The notes beneath the pieces were generated by a model. That model was not told the origin of the DNA. It saw only the letters and a list, made by a program, of their open reading frames with translations, and made no database searches. Source: PNAI01 sp035501735 (GTDB lineage: Bacteria > Pseudomonadota > Alphaproteobacteria > Rhizobiales > Xanthobacteraceae). Taken from it: a DNA stretch of 64,000 bases. This document shows positions 59,171-64,000 of the stretch, piece after piece; position 1 is the first letter of the stretch, and the number at the start of each line of letters is the position of its first letter. A program made the position numbers and the translations under genes. Location: NCBI GenBank assembly GCA_035501735.1, contig DATJVR010000011.1, forward strand, positions 1 through 64,000, given 5' to 3'.

Positions 59171-59616
59171 GAGTGATCCTTACTTTCCTGGTCCCGATCG
59201 TGATCGCCGTCGTTCTTGGGCCGTTGATTGCCGGATTGGCGATCTGCCTGCTGGCGTTCGGCAACAATATTGTCGGCGGGCTCGGCGTCTCGCCGCTTTC
59301 CAACCTGTTCGGACTGTTCGTGTTCTACATCATCTTCGCTTACATCATCGGCAGTCCCATCGCCTTGATCGCCGGCCTGCTGGTCTCGCTGTGGATGCTC
59401 TGGCGCGTGCCGAACGCGATCGTCGTCATTGCCTGCGCGGCGTTCGCGACCTGTATTTTCATGGGGATCGGTGCGCTCGGCGCGCTCGGCCCGGTCCAGT
59501 ACACCAATGCGCGCAGCAATTTCACTTTCACGCTGGCGTTCGCGATCATCGCCGCCGCCGGCTGCTGGCTGCTGACCCGGCGCCTTGCGCCGGCCGCGGC
59601 CAAACCACAGACCTAG
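59167..59616 (+). CDS. membrane protein of unknown function in the ruv operon
   Basis: 149 residues with about four transmembrane segments (VILTFLVPIVIAVVLGPLIA; LFGLFVFYIIFAYIIGSPIA; IVVIACAAFATCIFMGIGAL; FTFTLAFAIIAAAGCWLL). Its ATG overlaps the ruvA stop (ATGA), so it is co-translated with ruvA. No family is recognised; composition is of a small inner-membrane protein. Being inserted between ruvA and ruvB together with a cytidine deaminase gene is not the usual order. Confidence 0.75.
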   Translation: MRVILTFLVPIVIAVVLGPLIAGLAICLLAFGNNIVGGLGVSPLSNLFGLFVFYIIFAYIIGSPIALIAGLLVSLWMLWRVPNAIVVIACAAFATCIFMGIGALGALGPVQYTNARSNFTFTLAFAIIAAAGCWLLTRRLAPAAAKPQT

Positions 59617-59619
59617 CGC

Positions 59620-60045
59620 ATGCGGCTTCGCAAGCAGGACAAGGAATTGATCGCCGCCGCGACAGCGGCGATCAATCAGCGCTACCGCAACGACTGGCAG
59701 GAGGTCGGCGCCGCCTTGCGCACCCGCTCCGGCGGCATCTTCACCGGTGTCAATCTCGACGCCTATCTCGGCCGCATGGCGGTGTGCGCTGAGGCGGTTG
59801 CGCTCGGCCGCGCCCTGGTCGAAGTCGGCGACGACGGCATCGAAAGCATCGTCGCGGTTCGCCATCCTCCGCCGGAGGAGAAGGACCAGTCCATCGCGGT
59901 GGTGTCGCCGTGCGGCGCCTGCCGTGAATTGATCTTCGATTATGACCGCAACGCGCGCGTGATCGTGCCGAGTGGCAAATCCGCGGTTTTAATGCCCATC
60001 GCGGAGCTTTTGCCGAACAAATACAGGCGAGGGCCGGAGCGGTGA
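59620..60045 (+). CDS. cytidine/blasticidin-S deaminase family protein
   Basis: 141 residues. Zinc motif AVCAEAVALGRALVEVGDD (CxAE, where Cys and Glu are a ligand and the catalytic acid) and VVSPCGACRELIFDY (PCxxC) with two zinc cysteines are the cytidine deaminase set. It may deaminate cytidine or modified pyrimidines; RRRKQDKE-type basic start and YLGRM near the active site resemble the blasticidin deaminase subtype. It ends overlapping ruvB (GTGA), so it is coupled to it. Confidence 0.85.
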   Translation: MRLRKQDKELIAAATAAINQRYRNDWQEVGAALRTRSGGIFTGVNLDAYLGRMAVCAEAVALGRALVEVGDDGIESIVAVRHPPPEEKDQSIAVVSPCGACRELIFDYDRNARVIVPSGKSAVLMPIAELLPNKYRRGPER

Positions 60046-61091
60046 GCTTAAGCCCCGGACGCAAGGTGGTGTCGCCCGAGCGGCGCGAGGAAGACGCGGC
60101 GGAAGGCAGTCTGCGGCCGCAGCGGCTCTCCGAATTCATCGGCCAGGAACAGGCGCGCAGCAATCTCGGCGTGTTCATCGCGGCGGCGCGTGCGCGCAAG
60201 GAGGCGCTCGATCACGTGCTGTTCGTCGGCCCGCCCGGACTCGGCAAGACCACGCTGGCGCAAATCGTCGCGCGCGAGCTTGCCGTGAATTTCCGCGCCA
60301 CCTCAGGTCCCGTGATCGCCAAGGCCGGCGACCTTGCCGCGCTGCTCACCAACCTGGAAGAGCGCGACGTGCTGTTCATCGACGAGATCCATCGCCTCAA
60401 TCCGGCCGTGGAAGAGATTCTCTATCCGGCCATGGAGGATTTTCAGCTCGATCTGATCATCGGCGAGGGACCGGCGGCTCGCTCGGTCAAGATTGATCTT
60501 GCGAAGTTCACGCTTGTCGGCGCGACTACGCGCGCGGGGTTGCTCACCAATCCGTTGCGTGACCGTTTCGGCATTCCGATCCGGCTGAACTTCTACTCGA
60601 TCGCCGAGCTTGAGCAGATCGTCAATCGCGGCGCGCGCGTTTTGGGTATCGTTCTGACTGCGGACGGCGCCAACGAGATCGCCCGGCGCGCGCGCGGCAC
60701 GCCGCGCATTGCGGGACGGCTGCTGCGCCGCGTTCGCGATTTCGCTGCCGTCGCCGGCAGCGCGTCAATCGACCGCGCGGCCGCCGATAAGGCGCTTGCA
60801 GCGCTCGAGGTCGATGCCGCTGGCCTCGATGCCATGGACCGGCGCTATCTCTCGGCCATTGCGGTGAATTACGGCGGTGGTCCGGTCGGTGTCGAAACGC
60901 TCGCCGCCGCGTTGTCGGAGCCGCGCGACGCCATCGAGGACATCATCGAGCCTTATCTGATCCAGTGCGGGTTGTTGCAGCGCACGCCGCGTGGCCGACT
61001 GATCACGGCACAAGCTTTTCGTCATCTCGGCTTGGCCGAACCCGCCCGCGATCCGGCACAGTTCGGATTGTTTGGACAGGACAGCGAGTAG
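60042..61091 (+). CDS. ruvB: Holliday junction branch migration ATPase RuvB
   Basis: 349 residues. Starts with GTG at 60042, overlapping the deaminase stop. RPQRLSEFIGQEQARSNLGV, Walker A FVGPPGLGKTTLAQ, Walker B LFIDEIHRLNPAVEEIL, sensor GATTRAGLLTNPLRDRFG, and the winged-helix end PYLIQCGLLQRTPRGRLIT are complete. RuvB drives branch migration with RuvA. The gene follows two unusual insertions but the sequence is intact. Confidence 0.97.
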   Translation: MSLSPGRKVVSPERREEDAAEGSLRPQRLSEFIGQEQARSNLGVFIAAARARKEALDHVLFVGPPGLGKTTLAQIVARELAVNFRATSGPVIAKAGDLAALLTNLEERDVLFIDEIHRLNPAVEEILYPAMEDFQLDLIIGEGPAARSVKIDLAKFTLVGATTRAGLLTNPLRDRFGIPIRLNFYSIAELEQIVNRGARVLGIVLTADGANEIARRARGTPRIAGRLLRRVRDFAAVAGSASIDRAAADKALAALEVDAAGLDAMDRRYLSAIAVNYGGGPVGVETLAAALSEPRDAIEDIIEPYLIQCGLLQRTPRGRLITAQAFRHLGLAEPARDPAQFGLFGQDSE

Positions 61092-61142
61092 GAATTCCCC
61101 AAGCGAGAGTGACCGCCGTGACCTGCAAACGCAAGCGCGCGC

Positions 61143-61337
61143 TTAATGTTTGCAGTTTTTAGGGCTGCAATTCTTCACGTTGCAAGCATATCGGACGCCG
61201 TTGTACTTGGCGCAGCTGCCGGGAGGGCAGTAACCGCCATGCGGGCAATTCCTCTGTGCAGCAGCCTCCGACGTCGTAATGGCCGCCTGAAACATGAGGG
61301 CGGCGACACTCAGTCCAGCAAGAATGAAGGCTCTCAT
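61143..61337 (-). CDS. small Cys-rich secreted protein
   Basis: 64 residues. Signal (MRAFILAGLSVAALMFQAAI to AAA), then QRNCPHGGYCPPGSCAKYNG VRYACNVKNCSPKNCKH, with six cysteines in 35 residues, ending with stop at 61143. The density points to disulfide bonds or metal binding in the periplasm. No family is recognised. Start MRAFIL at 61337 is preferred; upstream frame to 61481 is not signal-like. Confidence 0.7.
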   Translation of the reverse strand: MRAFILAGLSVAALMFQAAITTSEAAAQRNCPHGGYCPPGSCAKYNGVRYACNVKNCSPKNCKH

Positions 61338-61516
61338 ATCGCCGTCCAGCATCGGTGGTACGCCAGCGTGTCGTGTGCCAAGGGTAATGTCAACGTCCAC
61401 CGAAGCCCGGCGTTCGCCACAGCAAGCGCGTTTGTCAGGGTGGCAGCGATGACCTATCAGGTTTCCCAGGCGGCCGCCCAAAGCTGCTTAGACGAGCGGC
61501 GACGGCCCGGAGCCTG

Positions 61517-61900
61517 ATGGTGGAACAGACGATGGAAGGGGGCTGCCATTGCGGGCGCGTACGTTTTCGCGTCACGGCAAGCCTTGACCGCGTGACCTAT
61601 TGCAATTGCTCAATTTGCTCCAAAAAGGGTTTTCTGCATTTGATCGTAACGCCTGAGCGGTTCGAATTGTTGAGCGGCAAAGATGCGCTGACCGCCTACC
61701 GTTTCAATACCGGCGTGGCGCAACACATGTTCTGCTCGACCTGCGGCATTCACCCCTTCTATGTGCCGCGTTCCGATCCCGACAAGATCGATGTCAACGT
61801 GCGCTGCCTTGACGGCGTCGATTTGGCGACCATCGAGGTGAAGCAGTTCGACGGGAAAGACTGGGAACACGCGATGGCCGGCGGGGTGCCGTGGAGATAG
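61517..61900 (+). CDS. GFA family protein (glutathione-dependent formaldehyde-activating-like)
   Basis: 127 residues with zinc-binding cysteines: GGCHCGRVRFRV at the start, YCNCSICSKKGFLHL in the middle and MFCSTCGIHPFYVPRSDP later. This is the GFA/CENP-V fold. Some members aid formaldehyde detoxification, most are unassigned. ATG 61517 has GGAG just upstream (61509-61512); ATG 61532 is a possible shorter start. Lies before ybgC with a 4-base gap. Confidence 0.9.
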   Translation: MVEQTMEGGCHCGRVRFRVTASLDRVTYCNCSICSKKGFLHLIVTPERFELLSGKDALTAYRFNTGVAQHMFCSTCGIHPFYVPRSDPDKIDVNVRCLDGVDLATIEVKQFDGKDWEHAMAGGVPWR

Positions 61901-61904
61901 GCAC

Positions 61905-62387
61905 GTGACCGCGATTCCTCTCGACGGCGAAATTCGCGACGGCCGTCATGTCCTGACCGTGCGCGTCTATTACGAGGACACTGATTTTACCGGCATCGTC
62001 TATCACGCGAATTACCTGCGCTATATGGAGCGCGGGCGCACCAATTATCTGCGCCTCTTCGGTGCCGACCACCGAGTGCTCTTCGAGGAAACCGAACAGG
62101 AAGCTCCGGGATTCGCCTTCGTGGTGCGCTCGATGAACATCGATTTTCTCAAACCTGCGCGAATGGACGACGTGTTGGAAATTTTCACAGAGCCGTGGGA
62201 GGTCAAAGGCGCCTCAATCACGCTCCATCAGCGTGTCATGCGCGGCGGGGAGCTTTTGGTCGAGGCCGACGTGCGAGTGGCTTTCATCAGCGGCGGGCGG
62301 GCGCGACCCATTCCAAAGCCGCTGCGCATCGCCATGAAGGCGGACCAGGACTCGGGTTCAACACTGAAATCGGGTGTTACGCCATGA
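61905..62387 (+). CDS. ybgC: YbgC-type acyl-CoA thioesterase
   Basis: 160 residues. HVLTVRVYYEDTDFTGIVYH ANYLRYMERGRTNYLR holds the catalytic aspartate (DTD) and hot-dog fold signature. Homologues precede tolQ in most proteobacteria; here ogt and a TetR regulator follow, so the tol genes are not directly linked. It starts with GTG at 61905, 4 bases after the GFA gene stop. Confidence 0.92.
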   Translation: MTAIPLDGEIRDGRHVLTVRVYYEDTDFTGIVYHANYLRYMERGRTNYLRLFGADHRVLFEETEQEAPGFAFVVRSMNIDFLKPARMDDVLEIFTEPWEVKGASITLHQRVMRGGELLVEADVRVAFISGGRARPIPKPLRIAMKADQDSGSTLKSGVTP

Positions 62388-62409
62388 TGGCGCTCATTAT
62401 ATTCGCGGA

Positions 62410-62988
62410 ATGAACGATGTTCTTCAATTTGCCCTCTTTGATACGCCAATCGGCCGCTGCGGCATCGTCTGGAGTGCGCGCGGCATAGCCGGCGTGGAGC
62501 TTGCGCAGAAGAGCGCACAGGCGACGCGCAGCCGCTTGCTTCGCCGGTTCGGCACGGCAAGCGAGGCAGAGCCGCCGCCCGAGGTGCAGCGCGCCATCGA
62601 CAGCATTGTCGGATTGCTGCGCGGCGAGCCGATGGAATTGAGCGACGTCACGCTCGACAATGGCGGCCTGCCGGAATTTAACCGCCGCGTTTATGATGTA
62701 GCGCGCAGCATTCGCCCCGGCGCAACGCTATCGTATGGAGAAATCGCCGAACGTTTGGGCGACCGCACGCTGGCGCGCGACGTCGCGCAGGCACTCTCGG
62801 AGAATCCGTTTCCGATCATCGTACCATGTCATCGTGTGCTGGCGGCAGGCGGAAAAATGGGTGGTTTTTCCGGGCCCGGGGGAGTGCGCACCAAGCTTCG
62901 ACTGCTTTCGATCGAGGGTGCCCAATATGGGGAGCCGATGCTGTTTGACCGCTTGCCCTGGGCGGCAGCGGCCCGTCGGCCGACGTAG
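62410..62988 (+). CDS. ogt: methylated-DNA-[protein]-cysteine methyltransferase
   Basis: 192 residues. C-terminal domain with ATLSYGEIAERLG and the acceptor cysteine in FPIIVPCHRVLAAGGKMGG FSG (PCHRV). It repairs O6-methylguanine by taking the methyl group onto its own cysteine. ATG 62410 is chosen; a frame from 62374 is open but begins within sequence after ybgC with no homology. No Ada activator domain is attached. Confidence 0.93.
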   Translation: MNDVLQFALFDTPIGRCGIVWSARGIAGVELAQKSAQATRSRLLRRFGTASEAEPPPEVQRAIDSIVGLLRGEPMELSDVTLDNGGLPEFNRRVYDVARSIRPGATLSYGEIAERLGDRTLARDVAQALSENPFPIIVPCHRVLAAGGKMGGFSGPGGVRTKLRLLSIEGAQYGEPMLFDRLPWAAAARRPT

Positions 62989-63021
62989 TCTCAACATTCG
63001 CGCGTCGACTGGCTGATAAGC

Positions 63022-63046
63022 CTCATGTAAAAGCCATTTACATGAG
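63022..63046. promoter_or_regulatory. TetR-type operator overlapping the regulator start
   Basis: Perfect inverted repeat CTCATGTAAA (63022-63031), 5-base spacer, TTTACATGAG (63037-63046). It covers the TetR gene start at 63042. The core ATGTAAA-N5-TTTACAT recurs at 63728-63746. Confidence 0.75.
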
Positions 63047-63698
63047 CTGGTCGAAAGACGAAAAGGACGGCCCGCGCGGCTACCACCACGGCAATCTCAA
63101 GGAGGCGCTCGTTCGCGCGGCGCTCGAATTGATTGCGCAGAAAGGGCCGGCGGGATTTACCTTTGCCGAGGCGGCACGATGGGCCGGGGTGAGCCCGGCG
63201 GCGCCTTATCGGCACTTCCGCGATCGCGACGATCTGCTCGCCAACGTGGCACTGCGCGGCTTTGAGCAGTTCGAAACCGCCCTTACTCGCGCCTGGGATG
63301 ATGGACGGCCCGATGCACTGACAGCGCTTGAGAGGATGGGAAAGGCTTATCTCGCCTTCGCTCGCGCCGAGCCGGCCTACTACTCGGCGATGTTCGAGTC
63401 AGGCATTCCGCCGGCGTCCACTCCCGAACTCCGTGCGGCTGGTGACCGCGCCTTTGCTGTCTTGCGTGAAGCCGCCGAAAAGGTCTGCAGTCAGATGCCG
63501 CCGAAAGGCAGGCCGCCAGCACTCATGGTCGCGCTGCACATCTGGGCGATTTCGCATGGCATCGCCTCGCTGTTCGGCAGGGGCGATGCTGCACAGCGTA
63601 CGCTGCCAATGTCAGCCGAAGAGCTGCTTGAGGCCGAGGTGCTGATTTACCTGCGCGGTCTCGGTGCGCCTGGACTCAATGCCGAGCGCCAGAGTTGA
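63042..63698 (+). CDS. TetR/AcrR family regulator
   Basis: 218 residues. HTH region YHHGNLKEALVRAALELIAQ, GFTFAEAARWAGVSPAAPYR and HFRDRDDLLANVALRGFEQF, then a WHG-type ligand domain (YLAFARAEPAYYSAMFES). It starts at ATG 63042, inside a perfect 10-base inverted repeat, so binding would block its own start. A second half-shared operator lies before the next gene. The inducer is unknown. Confidence 0.9.
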   Translation: MSWSKDEKDGPRGYHHGNLKEALVRAALELIAQKGPAGFTFAEAARWAGVSPAAPYRHFRDRDDLLANVALRGFEQFETALTRAWDDGRPDALTALERMGKAYLAFARAEPAYYSAMFESGIPPASTPELRAAGDRAFAVLREAAEKVCSQMPPKGRPPALMVALHIWAISHGIASLFGRGDAAQRTLPMSAEELLEAEVLIYLRGLGAPGLNAERQS

Positions 63699-63727
63699 CG
63701 GCGGCCCCTTGACAGTGGCGCAGGCCG

Positions 63728-63746
63728 ATGTAAATGTTATTTACAT
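63728..63746. promoter_or_regulatory. second TetR-type operator upstream of the last gene
   Basis: ATGTAAA (63728-63734), 5-base spacer, TTTACAT (63740-63746): same core and spacing as the operator at 63022-63046. It lies 17 bases before the start of the 63764 gene. Confidence 0.75.
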
Positions 63747-63763
63747 TCACGGCGAGGTGTCCC

Positions 63764-64000
63764 ATGCCAATAGCAGCAGGCTTGCTCATGCTCCTTGGTT
63801 TTTGGACATGGTGGCCATTGGGTTTTGTCATTCTGATGTTCCTCGGCTTTTGGGCATGGTGGCCTTTGGGCCTGGTCATTCTTGCCTTCATGGTCTGGAG
63901 CGCACGAATGGGATGCTGGAATCACTGCGGCAACGGCCACTGGGAGCGACACATGGGCCGCTGGCAATCGAAGATGGAGCGCATGCAGGACAAGATGGAC
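63764..64000 (+). CDS. Trp-rich membrane protein, 5' part (DUF2852-like)
   Basis: 79 codons are present, running off the window end without a stop. The N-terminal part has two near-identical units, LLMLLGFWTWWPLGFVILMF and LGFWAWWPLGLVILAFMVW, each one membrane helix with a WWPLG core. A basic, His/Trp/Met-rich segment follows (RMGCWNHCGNGHWERHMGR), then KMERMQDKMD. This resembles DUF2852-type proteins. Upstream is an operator shared with the adjacent TetR gene, so it is probably the regulated target. ATG 63764 has a GAGG-like site shortly upstream. Confidence 0.75.
   Translation, partial: MPIAAGLLMLLGFWTWWPLGFVILMFLGFWAWWPLGLVILAFMVWSARMGCWNHCGNGHWERHMGRWQSKMERMQDKMD

Noticed and set aside
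1..64000. tRNA or rRNA genes
   Set aside because: No cloverleaf, CCA-flanked acceptor or rRNA-like sequence was seen in any intergenic stretch, although short ones could be missed by eye.

Overview
The window is a contiguous piece of a high-GC alphaproteobacterial chromosome, most likely Hyphomicrobiales (Rhizobiales) near Bradyrhizobiaceae/Xanthobacteraceae. The evidence is lineage-typical genes: an RcdA-type DUF1465 protein, a TrcR-type DUF1013 regulator, a split pntAA-pntAB-pntB transhydrogenase behind an aa3 oxidase subunit IV gene, aminoglycoside-phosphotransferase-type homoserine kinase, CxxC-less ribosomal protein L31, DUF465, DUF1192 and DUF4164 proteins, and a Bug-type binding protein. 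Almost everything is core chromosome. I see no tRNA, rRNA, CRISPR array, transposase, integrase or prophage gene.

Layout. 1-8.9 kb: 3' part of an M3 oligoendopeptidase, an ABC1 kinase, the cox4/pntAA/pntAB/pntB cluster, an FkbM methyltransferase and an alpha/beta hydrolase. 8.6-13.2 kb: mostly minus strand, with a Cys-rich secreted protein, a TPR lipoprotein, rpsU, a metzincin protease, purEK and a DUF465 protein. 13.5-25.6 kb: a second DUF465 gene, a Bug binding protein, a sulfotransferase, two acyl-CoA synthetases (one PrpE-like), twin TauE/SafE transporters, an unknown membrane-protein pair, a CadC-like TPR regulator and a MerR regulator. 25.6-34.6 kb: an ABC exporter, rpmE with a Lys-rich tail, rcdA, a candidate CtrA-controlled small RNA, a quinone oxidoreductase, a membrane GGDEF-EAL protein and two secreted proteins. 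34.6-44.2 kb: a ModA-like binding protein, YqgE, a DsbD-like protein, a peroxiredoxin, ispH-thrB-rnhA, trcR, a LTxxQ protein behind an FNR/FixK box, and a MotA/OmpA-type motor pair. 44.3-53.8 kb: a long minus-strand run tkt-gap-pgk-fba-cupin-thiE-like-Sel1-efp-suhB. 54.0-64.0 kb: DUF4164-zapA-GlsB-6S RNA-fau-YmdB-like-yebC, a DUF433/DUF5615 pair, ruvC-ruvA-x-cdd-ruvB, GFA, ybgC, ogt, and a TetR regulator with a matched operator in front of the last, incomplete gene.

How genes work together. tkt, gap, pgk and fba form a central-carbon block. The pnt genes give a proton-driven NADPH source. zapA and the RcdA and TrcR homologues belong to division and the CtrA cell-cycle circuit, and two TTAA-N7-TTAAC boxes suggest CtrA acts inside this window. 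ruvC, ruvA and ruvB form the Holliday-junction set with two extra genes between ruvA and ruvB.

The most interesting signal is an unannotated, compact RNA gene on the minus strand at about 28747-28840. It has a CtrA box at -35, a -10-like hexamer, two hairpins, CUCCU/CCUCCC anti-Shine-Dalgarno motifs and a strong terminator, and lies next to rcdA. Other signals are a perfect FNR/FixK box (41047-41060), a repeated TetR-type operator (63022-63046 and 63728-63746), charged low-complexity tails on ribosomal proteins L31 and S21, and a non-flagellar MotA/OmpA pair.
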